Source of the DNA: Candidatus Omnitrophota bacterium
GTDB lineage: Bacteria; Omnitrophota; Koll11; Duberdicusellales; 4484-171
DNA length: 64,000 nucleotides
Direction of reading: 5' to 3'
NCBI GenBank assembly: GCA_030692055.1
Contig: JAUYCY010000072.1
Span: 3,376-67,375, forward strand
How positions within the stretch are numbered: the stretch's first letter is position 1; every line of letters starts with the position of its first letter. A program made the position numbers and the translations under genes. Positions 23,102 through 33,030 of this stretch are shown here, piece after piece. Under the pieces are notes generated by a model. It was not told the DNA's origin, ran no database searches, and was given only the letters and a program-made list of their open reading frames with translations.

Positions 23102-24246
23102 TTTTACATGACAAGAAAAAGATACTGTTTGTAAATGATACAACTGAACTATATGGGGCTGAGGTTAGTCTACTTGAGATGACCAGTTCGTTACGTGAAT
23201 ATAAACCCCTAGTCCTTCTTCCTGGAGTAGGTCCTTTACAGCAGGCTCTAGAATCCCGTAATATTGATGTATTAATCAGAAATTTTAAACAAGATATGGG
23301 ATTATTAAAAAATAATCTTATTTTTTTTAGATTGCTAAATACTGTTTTGTCGGAAAATTCAATAAGTCTTTTACACCTTAACAAGCCTTTTGATTACATT
23401 TTTTCAGCGCGATATGTATCTTGGATAAAAAAAATCCCAGCTGTTGTTCATGTTAGAGGAAAATATTGGCCCAGGATATCACAAAAAATCCTTTTATCAA
23501 GATTCGATAGGATTATTTGTGTATCTGAATACTGTAAAGACTATCTTCTGCAGAAAAGAAGGTCTGATTTCTTGTGTCGAATTTCTCCTGAAAAGACCAC
23601 GGTAATTTATGATGGGAAAAGACTTGAGAGTTTTTATTTTGATTACGATAAAAGGTGTTCTGCACGCAGAAAATTAGATGTAAGTAATCACGAAATTGTT
23701 ATAGCTTTGATCGGTTATTTAAATCCAAACAAAGGTCAAGATAAATTCATAGAATTGGCTTATGAATTATTAAAGTATAACCAAAGTTTGAAATTTTTTA
23801 TCATAGGAGATACTATTAATGAAAAATATATGGATTATAAAAACAGATTATTAAGGTTAATTGAGCAATATGGACTAAAAGATAAATGTATTTTAACAGG
23901 TTTTATAAATACTTCTGATGTGTTGTTTGGTATTGACATCCTTGTTAATTTAAGTAAACATGAAGGGCTTTGTCATAGTGTAATAGAAGCTATGGCAGCA
24001 GAGCGAGTTGTAGTTGCTAATGCCGTAGGGGGTATCCCTGAGGTTATAGGAAGCGATGGGGCGGGTTTTCTAGTTGAAGTCAATAATATATATAAAATGA
24101 AAGATATCATTTCTAAATGCGCTGACGATGAGAAAATAAGAATAGAAATAGGTAAAAAGGCTAAAGAAAGAGTAACAAAATTATTTAATATTAATGATTA
24201 TATAGACAAAATAGAAAAATTATATGGAAAGCTCTTGTCTAATTAG
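23098..24246 (+). CDS. Glycosyltransferase family 4 (GT-B)
   Basis: The 382-residue GT-B enzyme has an N-terminal domain starting KILFVNDTTELYGAEVSLLE and a hinge into VIALIGYLNPNKGQDKFIEL. The C-terminal donor site is VNLSKHEGLCHSVIEAMAAE (the E-x7-E motif) followed by NAVGGIPEVIG. It is a retaining transferase using a nucleotide sugar in EPS assembly. The donor and linkage cannot be predicted. It overlaps the GT2 upstream. Confidence 0.9.
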   Translation: MILHDKKKILFVNDTTELYGAEVSLLEMTSSLREYKPLVLLPGVGPLQQALESRNIDVLIRNFKQDMGLLKNNLIFFRLLNTVLSENSISLLHLNKPFDYIFSARYVSWIKKIPAVVHVRGKYWPRISQKILLSRFDRIICVSEYCKDYLLQKRRSDFLCRISPEKTTVIYDGKRLESFYFDYDKRCSARRKLDVSNHEIVIALIGYLNPNKGQDKFIELAYELLKYNQSLKFFIIGDTINEKYMDYKNRLLRLIEQYGLKDKCILTGFINTSDVLFGIDILVNLSKHEGLCHSVIEAMAAERVVVANAVGGIPEVIGSDGAGFLVEVNNIYKMKDIISKCADDEKIRIEIGKKAKERVTKLFNINDYIDKIEKLYGKLLSN

Positions 24247-24260
24247 TAATTAAATTTATT

Positions 24261-25130
24261 ATGATAAAAATAAGTGTAATCATACCTACTTTTAATTGCG
24301 GAAAGTATATTTCCGATGCGATTAAGAGCGTTTTATCTCAACGTTACACTGACTACGAAATAATCGTTGTTGACGATGGTTCCATAGACAACACTAAAGA
24401 CATACTGCATTCTTACATTGATAAAGGAATCGTGAAGTATATTTACCAAAAAAATAAAGGTTTACCAGGCGCGAGAAATACAGGAATAAAAGAGGCGAAA
24501 GGTGAATTTATTGCTTTGTTAGATGCTGACGATGAGTTTATGCCTGGCACTTTAGATAAATGTTTTTCTGCTATTAATCAATCTGGTGCCGATTGGTGCA
24601 TAACCGATATTTTAAGATTAGAAAATGGAAAGGAAGAAATAAAAAGATCGCAAGTACCGGTAGATAACTATCTTATCAATATATTGAAACGGGATTTTAT
24701 TAGATGGGCAGTTTTCTTTAAAAAAAAGGTTCTTTTTGAGATTGACCTGTATGACGAAGCAATGATTAACAGGGAAGATTGGGATATAAATATACGGCTT
24801 ATAGAAGCAAATAAGAAATTTTTATATATACCAGAACCTCTTTATAAATACAAAATCAGGAAAAAAAGTATAACAAAGAACAATACAAAAAAAATTCTTT
24901 TTTTTACCTTAAAACTTTTACAAAAACATCACAAAAATCTTGCAGATTCAGGTAATAAACAAGTAGCCAAAATTTATTCTCAAAATATGTGGGATTTGGC
25001 AAGAGAGTTTCTATACGAATTAAAAGATATAAAAAGCTTTATTTATTGCATTAAAGAAAGCATGAAATATGATTTCGATCTAAAGCGTTTAATTAAACCA
25101 TTAATTCTAAGATTTAAAAAGACAAGATAA
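24261..25130 (+). CDS. Glycosyltransferase family 2
   Basis: The 289-residue GT-A protein begins MIKISVIIPTFNCGKYISDA. It has VVDDGSIDNTKDI, GLPGARNTGIKEA and the metal site LLDADDEFM; NREDWDINIRLIEANK follows. It is closely similar in layout to the GT2 at 22148, suggesting two consecutive inverting sugar additions. The neighbouring gene starts two bases after its stop. Confidence 0.9.
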   Translation: MIKISVIIPTFNCGKYISDAIKSVLSQRYTDYEIIVVDDGSIDNTKDILHSYIDKGIVKYIYQKNKGLPGARNTGIKEAKGEFIALLDADDEFMPGTLDKCFSAINQSGADWCITDILRLENGKEEIKRSQVPVDNYLINILKRDFIRWAVFFKKKVLFEIDLYDEAMINREDWDINIRLIEANKKFLYIPEPLYKYKIRKKSITKNNTKKILFFTLKLLQKHHKNLADSGNKQVAKIYSQNMWDLAREFLYELKDIKSFIYCIKESMKYDFDLKRLIKPLILRFKKTR

Positions 25131-25131
25131 A

Positions 25132-26259
25132 ATGAAAATTGCAATAAATGCTACCTCATTGAATGGGTTAGAAAGAAGCGGATTATTTGTTTATACTGAC
25201 AACTTACTAAATAATCTTGCCGCGGCTGATCCGAAAAATGAATATTTTATCTTATTTAATTCATTACGCAGAAAGTCGCATCAAATGCCTGGTTCTAATA
25301 AGAGCAACTTTAAAAAAGTTGTTTTACCAGTTCCAGATATGAAGTTTCCTTTGAGAAATTTTATCTTAAATAATTGTTTCTTACCTAATTTTTTTAAGAA
25401 AAATAACTGTGATATTTATCATGCTCCTGCGGGGTTTAGTCTGCCTAGCGCAAATCGCATTAAGAAAATATTAACCGTCCATGATTTAAGGACGTTAAAA
25501 ATAGCAGATAATGATTATCCTCAGGATATCAGTTCTTTACGTAAGGCGCTGAAATCAGCTGATGTTTGTATAACAGTATCTGAAGCAACTAAAAAAGATA
25601 TCTTAGATAATTTTAATGTGCTACCTAATAAGATAAAAGTAGTCTACGAGGGCGCAGAAGAAAGATTTAAGCCAATAAATGACCAAAATAAGTTAGATTA
25701 CATACGTAATAAATACGGTTTAAATAAAAAATACTTTTTTTCTGTAGGCGCAGCTCCCAGAAAAAACGTTGAGCGTCTTATAAGAGCGTTCAAATTATTT
25801 AAATTTAATAATGATTTTTTATTAGCGATAGGAGGAGAGGGAAGCAGCGGCCCATGGGCCGCTAAACATAAAAGCTTAATTAGGGATTTAGGCTTAGAAA
25901 ACAAGGTGATAATGCTTGGATATATACCGGATGATGATTTGCCCATGCTATATAACGCAAGTGAATGTTTTGTTTTCCCTTCTCTTTATGAGGGTTTTGG
26001 GATTCCTCTTCTAGAGGCAATGAATTGCGGGGTTCCCATAATTGCATCTAATGTTTCTTCGTTACCGGAAATTGGCGGTGACGCCGCTTTGTATGTTGAC
26101 CCCTATGATGAAACAAGTATCGCTAAGGCGATGAAAAAAATAGCAGAAGATGAGCAGTTGAAAAAACAGCTTATCGAAAAAGGATTTAAGAGGGCGAAGG
26201 AATTTAGCTGGCAAAAAATGGCCAGAGAGATTCTTCAAATCTACAATGAGCTTATTTAA
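25132..26259 (+). CDS. Glycosyltransferase family 4 (GT-B)
   Basis: The 375-residue protein begins MKIAINATSLNGLERSGLFV, typical of the mannosyl/rhamnosyl-transferase-like GT4 subgroup. The second domain holds YFFSVGAAPRKNVERLIRAF and VFPSLYEGFGIPLLEAMNCG with NVSSLPEIGGDAALYVDP. It adds one sugar of the EPS unit. Its 3' end overlaps the deacetylase gene by 14 bases. Confidence 0.91.
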   Translation: MKIAINATSLNGLERSGLFVYTDNLLNNLAAADPKNEYFILFNSLRRKSHQMPGSNKSNFKKVVLPVPDMKFPLRNFILNNCFLPNFFKKNNCDIYHAPAGFSLPSANRIKKILTVHDLRTLKIADNDYPQDISSLRKALKSADVCITVSEATKKDILDNFNVLPNKIKVVYEGAEERFKPINDQNKLDYIRNKYGLNKKYFFSVGAAPRKNVERLIRAFKLFKFNNDFLLAIGGEGSSGPWAAKHKSLIRDLGLENKVIMLGYIPDDDLPMLYNASECFVFPSLYEGFGIPLLEAMNCGVPIIASNVSSLPEIGGDAALYVDPYDETSIAKAMKKIAEDEQLKKQLIEKGFKRAKEFSWQKMAREILQIYNELI

Positions 26260-27172
26260 TAAACAAAACTCCGATTCCTCCAGATTCGTCATCCTTATGT
26301 ACCATAAGGTGGGTAATAATTATTCTGAATTTATTCCTGCTTTAAATTCGAAGGTTTTTGAAAAGCAAATAAAGCTATTAACAAAGCTATATGATGTCGT
26401 TTCCTTAGAAGATATTTTTTCACAAAGGATTAAGGATAGAAAAAGAGCTAAAGCAGTAATAACTTTTGATGATGGCTATAAATGTATCTATAAGTATGCG
26501 TTCCCTATTTTAAAAAAATATAAAATACCAGCAAATGTATTTTTAACCGTAGATGCAGTAGAGTCCAATCAACCTATATGGTCTGATTTATTAAGTTGCT
26601 ATATAGGTTTTACTAAGATGAATGCGCTAGAGTTATCTATAGGTGAAAATAAATTTCATTTTGAACTTACAGATAGAAATAGAAGATTAAACTCTTTGAA
26701 CCAAATAAAGGCATTGTTAAAAGGGTTGCAAGAAGCGCAAAAATTATTACTTTTGGAAGAAATAAAGCAAAAATTAGATGTAGATAATCCTGACAATGGG
26801 ATCTTAGATATGCTTTCTTGGGATGAGATTAAGGAAATGTCTGAGAATAACATTTATTTTGGTGGACATACCTTAACGCATCCAATTTTAACAAAAATAA
26901 CATTAGAAAAGGCAAAACATGAAGTTTTGAACTCTAAGGAGATTATAGAGAAAATGATAGGTAGGCCCGTAACCACTTTTGCATATCCTAATGGGCAAAG
27001 TGATGATTTTAATAGTGATATAAAGAAGATATTAAGTGAATCAGGTTATAAGTCAGCCTGCACGACCGTATTTGGTAAAAATGACATTAATACTGACAGA
27101 TATGAATTAAGAAGGATATATACTTCTGGAAACAGTTTATTCAAGTTTAGATTAAGATTAAGGAAGGCATAG
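26246..27172 (+). CDS. Polysaccharide deacetylase (NodB/CE4 fold)
   Basis: The 308-residue protein has VILMYHKVG near the N-terminus, the catalytic motif AVITFDDGYKCIYKYAFPIL (Asp-Asp), and GGHTLTHPILTKI holding the zinc-binding H-x3-H. TFAYPNGQSDDF is motif 3. CE4 enzymes remove N-acetyl groups from sugar polymers. No signal peptide is seen, so it may act on the lipid-linked precursor on the cytoplasmic side. In exosortase EPS loci a deacetylase is a standard member. Confidence 0.9.
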   Translation: MSLFNKQNSDSSRFVILMYHKVGNNYSEFIPALNSKVFEKQIKLLTKLYDVVSLEDIFSQRIKDRKRAKAVITFDDGYKCIYKYAFPILKKYKIPANVFLTVDAVESNQPIWSDLLSCYIGFTKMNALELSIGENKFHFELTDRNRRLNSLNQIKALLKGLQEAQKLLLLEEIKQKLDVDNPDNGILDMLSWDEIKEMSENNIYFGGHTLTHPILTKITLEKAKHEVLNSKEIIEKMIGRPVTTFAYPNGQSDDFNSDIKKILSESGYKSACTTVFGKNDINTDRYELRRIYTSGNSLFKFRLRLRKA

Positions 27173-28290
27173 TGAACTCTACCCTGATAACAGAAAATGA
27201 ATTTTCCACAATGAAAAGTGATTGGAATGCACTTTTACAGGAAAGCTCTAATGACGAGTTCTTTCTTACTTGGGAATGGGTATTTAACTGGTGGCAGGTT
27301 TATGGAAAAGGTAAGGAGCTTCTCATAATTTCCGTAAAAGATAAAAATGGCAGCTTATTAGGCCTTGCTCCTTTTTATATAAGGAAAGAAAAGTTATATG
27401 GCTTTGTTACTGTCCAAAAGATTGTATTTTTAGGAATAGGGGGCAATGTTGCCCCGGAATATTTGAATCTGATTATCAAAAGCGGATATGAAGAGATAGT
27501 AATCAAGGAAGTTTTTAATTACTTGATGTCAATCAGTGATAAATGGTCAGTTTTATATTTTAGCGATATTTTAGGTAATCATAAAATAGCAGATTTTATT
27601 ATTAAAGAGGCAAACGAGAGAAAGTTAGCGTTATTAAAACAAAAGATCGGGATACCGTGCGTTTATATTGCCCTTCCTGGCACATGGGAAGAAATGCAGC
27701 AGAGATTAGCCAGTAAGTTTAGATACAATATTAAGTGGGGAAGAAAGAAGCTCTCTGAGATATCGGGTTCGCAAGTTAAGTTATTTTTTAATGAAGAGAT
27801 ACCGAATAAAACAATGGAAGAAATATTTTCTCTACATAACAAAAGAATGGAAGAAAAAGGATTTAATGGAAAATTTCATCTTCAGGATTATAAGGCTTTC
27901 CATGTTCAATTATTAAAGTTGGCGCCTCAGCATAAAGCTTTAGCTGTGTTTCAAATTAATGATAAACCTATCGGTATGGTCTACGGGTATTATTATCAAG
28001 ATAAAATATATTTCTATCAATCTGGTTTTGATCCGGATTCAGAATATAAAAAATATAGCATTGTTCAGATTTTACTTAGTTATCTAATAGAGAAATCAAT
28101 TCAGTTAAAATGTAAAGAGTTTGATCTGCTAAGGGGTGGAGAGGATTATAAATATAGGTGGACGAATTTAGAAAGAAATAAAGATTCTATTATGGTCTTT
28201 AATAACCGGAGCCTGAAAGGTAAATTTTTCTTTTATAAGCATGCCCTTAGGCAAATTATAAAGAAAATGACAGGTAAGATAAATGTTTAA
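27172..28290 (+). CDS. FemAB/CelD-like acyltransferase (GNAT, Acetyltransf_6), GTG start
   Basis: The 372-residue protein starts at a GTG overlapping the deacetylase stop. The core WEEMQQRLASKFRYNIKWGR (a basic R-x-N-x-[KR] segment) and YYYQDKIYFYQSGFDPDSEY with EFDLLRGGEDYKYRWTNLER match the double-GNAT FemAB/CelD family associated with exosortase EPS loci. It probably adds an acyl or aminoacyl group to the polymer. WEWVFNWWQVYGKGKELLII is the usual N-terminal segment. Confidence 0.87.
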   Translation: MNSTLITENEFSTMKSDWNALLQESSNDEFFLTWEWVFNWWQVYGKGKELLIISVKDKNGSLLGLAPFYIRKEKLYGFVTVQKIVFLGIGGNVAPEYLNLIIKSGYEEIVIKEVFNYLMSISDKWSVLYFSDILGNHKIADFIIKEANERKLALLKQKIGIPCVYIALPGTWEEMQQRLASKFRYNIKWGRKKLSEISGSQVKLFFNEEIPNKTMEEIFSLHNKRMEEKGFNGKFHLQDYKAFHVQLLKLAPQHKALAVFQINDKPIGMVYGYYYQDKIYFYQSGFDPDSEYKKYSIVQILLSYLIEKSIQLKCKEFDLLRGGEDYKYRWTNLERNKDSIMVFNNRSLKGKFFFYKHALRQIIKKMTGKINV

Positions 28291-29545
28291 CTGGTTAATA
28301 CTTATATTTGTGTTTTTAATACCATTAGAAAACAAAACTTCAGTCTGGCTTAACTTTGGCGGTGGGATAAATCTGACTAATATTTTTATTTTTTTACTGA
28401 TAATAATTTGGATTATTAGAGGTTTTAACAACAGATCTTTAGTTATAAAAAATGAGTTAAACTTTCCTATAGTTTTATTTATATTACTAATAACCTTGTC
28501 TATATTCACTGGATACGTAAAATTAGGAATTTCCTTTTTTGGAGATGAATTCCGGGTTTTTAAAAGTTTAATCTCTACTTTTTTACTCTTTTTTATTGTT
28601 GCTAATAATATTAGTAAAAAAAGGGATATGGTGCGTATTGTTGGCGTTATAAGTTTTATGATTGTTTTTGTTTCTTTATTAAGTATCAAAGAATTCAGAG
28701 GAGCAGACATATATCATTATGATGAGGGAAGCAGAATTGAACTTTTTGGTATGCAGCCAAATATGTTAGGTGCTTTTTTTGCGCAATATATTCCAATATT
28801 TGCTGCTTTGTTTTTAATGTTGAAGAAATTGAGAGCAAGGATTTTTTATTTATTCCTTTTCTCAATATGTGCTCCGGGATTAATGTTTACATATTCCCGC
28901 GGTGCTTATTTAGGATTAATGGGAGCTTTAGTTATGATGGCAATTCTAGGAGGAGCTAAATCTTTTCGCAGGTCCACACTATTAATCGTATTTGCATTTT
29001 GCGCTATAAGTTTATTGTTTGGCCGCGGCCATCTTATCCCTGTATCAGTAAAAGAACGTTTTGATATGATAAAAGATCCGGGAGAAGATAAGAGCGTAGC
29101 CTTACGCAAAGAAGCCTGGGCTTTAGCAAAGGAATATATACGCCAATCGCCTCTGATAGGGCAAGGTTATGGCGCGTCAGATCAACTTTTATATTTGGAA
29201 AGTATTAAAGGTCAATTAGATACGCATAATATGTATTTAGATATTGCCATGGAATCAGGTATCCCAGCTGTTTTAGTTTTTATGTGGATGATAATTAAGG
29301 CGATTCTAACTTCAGTAAAGGCTTATCGTAGAACAGACGATGACTTTTACAAAGCAATTTGTTTAGGCTGTATTGGCTCAGTAGCTGCTTTAGCTATTGG
29401 CAATTATTTTGGAACCAGGCTAACGCTTCTTGCAGTAAATGGTTATTTCGGAATATTGTTAGGTTTAGTTGCGAGAATTCGCTATATAGAGCAAACAGAT
29501 TTAGCCAAAGCTAAAAAAGGTGCTAAAAATAATTCAAAATGGTAA
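28283..29545 (+). CDS. O-antigen ligase/polymerase-like membrane protein (Wzy/WaaL)
   Basis: The 420-residue protein has about ten membrane helices. The family motif FTYSRGAYLGLMGALVMMAI is visible, followed by the periplasmic loop with R-rich SVALRKEAWALAKEYIRQSP and GQGYGASDQLLYLES...THNMYLDIAMESGI. The latter H-N-x-[YF]-L pattern marks the Wzy_C/WaaL superfamily. It polymerises or transfers lipid-linked glycan outside the inner membrane. Overlaps both neighbours. Confidence 0.9.
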   Translation: MFNWLILIFVFLIPLENKTSVWLNFGGGINLTNIFIFLLIIIWIIRGFNNRSLVIKNELNFPIVLFILLITLSIFTGYVKLGISFFGDEFRVFKSLISTFLLFFIVANNISKKRDMVRIVGVISFMIVFVSLLSIKEFRGADIYHYDEGSRIELFGMQPNMLGAFFAQYIPIFAALFLMLKKLRARIFYLFLFSICAPGLMFTYSRGAYLGLMGALVMMAILGGAKSFRRSTLLIVFAFCAISLLFGRGHLIPVSVKERFDMIKDPGEDKSVALRKEAWALAKEYIRQSPLIGQGYGASDQLLYLESIKGQLDTHNMYLDIAMESGIPAVLVFMWMIIKAILTSVKAYRRTDDDFYKAICLGCIGSVAALAIGNYFGTRLTLLAVNGYFGILLGLVARIRYIEQTDLAKAKKGAKNNSKW

Positions 29546-32500
29546 AAATTCTCTATCTCATCAATAATATTAAGGAAGCCGGTGCCCAGAAGCATCTGGA
29601 AGATGTTTTACTTGGTTTAGATAAAACTAAATTTGAGCCGTGGCTAGTAACTCTTAAAGACGCTAACGAAATTAGAGATGTTAAGGTCGCGTCCCTTAAC
29701 ATAAACAAGATATACGATATCAATGGTGTGAGAGGTTTGATGAAATTAATTAAGTTAGTCCGCAAAGAACAATTTGGCATTATTCATTCTTATCTATTCA
29801 GTGAAAATATCCTTGGGGCGATAGCCGGAAAAGTCGCGAAAGTACCAGTTATTATCACAAGCCGTAGAGATACCGGCATGCTATATCAAAACAAATTTCA
29901 TTATTTCCTGATGTACCGTTTGACCAATATATTTGTAAATAAAATCATATGTGTTAGCAATGCAGTAAAAGAAGCTGTAATTAGTAAGGAAAAAGCAAAT
30001 CCTGTGCAAATTGAAGTTATATATAACGGCGTAGATAGCAAAAAGTTTCAGGTCACAGGCCACAAGTCGCAACTCAAGGATTCTTTAGGCATAAAAGAAA
30101 ATGAATTTGTAGTGGGGATGATTGCAAATCTTGGTTGGATAAAGGGGCATAAGGATTTTATTGAAGCGGCGGGGATAGTTTTAAAAGAAATACCTAATGT
30201 TAAGTTTCTACTGGTAGGAAGCGGGCCGTTGTTGGAAAGCCTCAGGTCGCAAGTCGCAGGTCTCAGGCTAGAAGAGAAAGTACTATTCTTAGGCACGAGA
30301 AAAGATATACCAGAGTTGCTATCCATAATGGACGTTTCGGTTAATGCTTCTTATTCTGAAGGTATGTCCAATACGATTTTACAATCAATGGCAGCTGGGG
30401 TTCCGGTGGTAGCGACAGCTGTTGATGGGAATTTGGAAACAGTAGTTGATGGGGTTACGGGTATATTGGTGCCGCCAAAAGACCCTCAAGCTATGGCTAA
30501 GGCTATTGTAAGAATATTAAAAGATAGGGAATTGGCGAGAAGAATGGGGGAGAGCGCTAAAAAAACTATCCATGAGAGGTTTACCATTCAGATAATGCTT
30601 AAGAATATGGAGGATTTGTATAAACGGTTATTAACTCCAAAGATTGCGTTTATTTTCTCACAATTTCCTTGCTATGATGAGACATTTATTATGAGGGAGA
30701 TGAATCAGCTTAAGATGGAAGGTTTAAACTTTGTCATTTATTCTATAAAGCGGAATAGAGACAAGATTATTCACAGCGAAGCAGAAGCGCTGGTAAAAGA
30801 TACTTATTATTTGCCCCTGTTTTCCTTAAGGCTCTTTCTTATAAATTTATTTTACCTGATTAGGAATCCAATCAGATATTTAATTGTTTTTTGCCAGGTA
30901 TTCTTTGGTAATCTTAAAAGTCCAAATTTTTTCCTAAAGACCATTATTTCCTGGATGCAGGCAGTGGGATTTGCATGGAGAGCGAGGAAGGATAGAGTTA
31001 TCCATGTGCACGGCCAATGGGCAACATTTCCGGCTACGCATGCTTTTATTATTTCAAAATTAAACAATATCCCATTTAGTTTTACCGGTCACGCGCATGA
31101 TATTTACCTTGATACTACCATGTTGGTTAAAAAGATGAGAGAGGCGAAGTTTGTGACGACATGTACGGAGGATAATAAGAAGTACTTGCTAAGATTAGTA
31201 GATGCTCCAGTGCTCCAGCGTTCTAGTGATCGTTTAGGGACAGTCCCCTTCGGGGACAGTCCCTTAGCGGATAAGATAATTGTTAACCATCATGGAGTTG
31301 ATATAGAGAGATTTAGTATTAAGAAACTCAGTGTCCCAGTGTCCCAGTGTCCCAGTATATTTCGTATTCTTTCTGTTGGGAGCTTGTTAGAGTGCAAAGG
31401 TTTTGATATCTTGATTAATGCCTGCAAGATACTAAGAGATCAAGGTATTGATTTTGAATGTACGATTGCTGGCGGCGGTCCCTTAGAAAAAAGTCTCAGG
31501 TCACAGGCCACAAGTTTCAAGTTAGAAGAAAAAATAAAGTTTACCGGTTATATTACTCAAGATAAGTTGATTCCTCTATATCAACAGGCAGACGTATTTG
31601 CGCTTGCAATGCGTTCAAAGATTCATTGGGGAATACCGAATGTGCTATTGGAAGCAATGGCAGCAGGCAGTGCGGTTATTTGTACCCACCTTCCTTCAAT
31701 TCCAGAACTAATAATTGATAATAAGACTGGTTTTATTATCCCGGAAGAAAACCCTCAGGCACTGGTGGATGCGTTAATCAGGCTTTATCAAAATAGCGAT
31801 TTAAGAAAGCAGATAGCCAGCGCAGGTTTTGAGGTAATAAAAGAAAAGTTCAATATTGAAAAAAATGCACAAAATCTAATCGCGATATTTAATAAGAAAA
31901 GTCGGGCACCTTTAAATGTTCTTTTTGTCGTTCCCTATCTTCTTACAGGCGGAGCAGAAAGGGTGGTAATTAATTTAGCAAAAGGGTTAGATAGGAGAAA
32001 GTTTAATCCTATTGTATGTTGTTTAACTACAAGAGGGGAGCTTGCTGAAGAGCTGGAAAATAACGGGATAAGGGTTATTGTGTTAGGTAAAAAAGGCAAA
32101 TTCGATATTTCAGTTATCAGAAAGTTGGCCGCTGTCATCAGAGAGAATGATATAGATATCATAAATACCCATCTTTGGGGAGCAAATTTCTGGGGCAGGA
32201 TTGCCGCAAAGAAAGCCGGTGTAAAAGTTATTATTGCCACGGAGCATAATGAAGATGTCTGGAAATCCGGATTGTTTCTTATGCTGGATAGGTGGTTGGT
32301 ACGTAGCACGGATAAGATAATTGCGGTGTCGAATAAGGTTAAGGAATTCTATGTAGGTAAGGGGATTCCGGAGGAGAAAATAGAAGTTATATATAACGGG
32401 GTAGAGTCTAAGAGTTTAGCGGGTTATGAGAGTTTAGCGGGTTCAATTAGAGAAGAATTTGGAATAAAAAAAGATGAAATAGTATTGGCGATAATTGGCA

Positions 32501-33030
32501 GGCTTGTGCCGCAGAAGGGGCATAGGTATTTGTTTGAGGCGGTGAGCGCGTTAGATGGGCAGTATAAAGTTAAAGTGATAGTAGTAGGTGACGGCCCATT
32601 GTTACGCAGTCTCAGGTCTCAGGTTGCACGTCTCAAGTTGCAAGAAAAAGTGATATTTACGGGGTTAAGAAAAGATGTAAAAGAGATTTTGGGGATCACA
32701 GATATTCTGGTGATGCCTTCATTGAGAGAGGGTTTACCGATGGTAGCGCTTGAGGCAATGGCAGCAGGAGTGCCGATTATTGCCGCTAAGGTAGGCGGAA
32801 TACCGGAAATAATTACAGATTGTCAAAATGGGCTCTTGGTAGACTCAGAGAATAGCAAAGAAATTTCTCAGGCAATTAGGAGATTAGTGCAAGATAGGGC
32901 ATTGCTGCAAAAGCTGGGAAAGAATGCCCGGCATACTTTTGAAAATGGCTTTACTAATGAAATTATGCTTGAGAAGACAGAACAGCTTTATCAAAGATTA
33001 TACAAAGCAAAAGTTATAGACAATGCATAA
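29539..33030 (+). CDS. Three GT4 glycosyltransferases fused in one protein
   Basis: The 1163-residue protein contains three complete GT-B enzymes in a row. Domain 1 (1-363) starts ILYLINNIKEAGAQKHLEDV, with VNASYSEGMSNTILQSMAAG. Domain 2 (about 365-785) starts KIAFIFSQFPCYDETFIMRE, with KIHWGIPNVLLEAMAAG. Domain 3 (about 790-1163) starts NVLFVVPYLLTGGAERVVIN, with VMPSLREGLPMVALEAMAAG. Each has its own E-x7-E donor site, so three sugars may be added in succession. Short repeat-derived inserts occur in or between them, for example SLRSQVAGLRLEEKV, SLRSQATSFKLEEKI and SLRSQVARLKLQEKV at equivalent places, and GTVPFGDSPL from the element at 31237. No frameshift is seen. Confidence 0.9.
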   Translation: MVKILYLINNIKEAGAQKHLEDVLLGLDKTKFEPWLVTLKDANEIRDVKVASLNINKIYDINGVRGLMKLIKLVRKEQFGIIHSYLFSENILGAIAGKVAKVPVIITSRRDTGMLYQNKFHYFLMYRLTNIFVNKIICVSNAVKEAVISKEKANPVQIEVIYNGVDSKKFQVTGHKSQLKDSLGIKENEFVVGMIANLGWIKGHKDFIEAAGIVLKEIPNVKFLLVGSGPLLESLRSQVAGLRLEEKVLFLGTRKDIPELLSIMDVSVNASYSEGMSNTILQSMAAGVPVVATAVDGNLETVVDGVTGILVPPKDPQAMAKAIVRILKDRELARRMGESAKKTIHERFTIQIMLKNMEDLYKRLLTPKIAFIFSQFPCYDETFIMREMNQLKMEGLNFVIYSIKRNRDKIIHSEAEALVKDTYYLPLFSLRLFLINLFYLIRNPIRYLIVFCQVFFGNLKSPNFFLKTIISWMQAVGFAWRARKDRVIHVHGQWATFPATHAFIISKLNNIPFSFTGHAHDIYLDTTMLVKKMREAKFVTTCTEDNKKYLLRLVDAPVLQRSSDRLGTVPFGDSPLADKIIVNHHGVDIERFSIKKLSVPVSQCPSIFRILSVGSLLECKGFDILINACKILRDQGIDFECTIAGGGPLEKSLRSQATSFKLEEKIKFTGYITQDKLIPLYQQADVFALAMRSKIHWGIPNVLLEAMAAGSAVICTHLPSIPELIIDNKTGFIIPEENPQALVDALIRLYQNSDLRKQIASAGFEVIKEKFNIEKNAQNLIAIFNKKSRAPLNVLFVVPYLLTGGAERVVINLAKGLDRRKFNPIVCCLTTRGELAEELENNGIRVIVLGKKGKFDISVIRKLAAVIRENDIDIINTHLWGANFWGRIAAKKAGVKVIIATEHNEDVWKSGLFLMLDRWLVRSTDKIIAVSNKVKEFYVGKGIPEEKIEVIYNGVESKSLAGYESLAGSIREEFGIKKDEIVLAIIGRLVPQKGHRYLFEAVSALDGQYKVKVIVVGDGPLLRSLRSQVARLKLQEKVIFTGLRKDVKEILGITDILVMPSLREGLPMVALEAMAAGVPIIAAKVGGIPEIITDCQNGLLVDSENSKEISQAIRRLVQDRALLQKLGKNARHTFENGFTNEIMLEKTEQLYQRLYKAKVIDNA
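31237..31264 (+). repeat. GGGACAGTCCC element inside the triple-GT gene
   Basis: Two copies of GGGACAGTCCC flank CTTC(G). Each copy is nearly self-palindromic. It encodes GTVPFGDSPL in frame. A larger relative is at 36283-36331. Confidence 0.7.

Noticed and set aside
28168..28710. 180-codon minus-strand frame
   Set aside because: It is antisense to the acyltransferase end and the O-antigen ligase start; AT-rich low-complexity product without a pattern.
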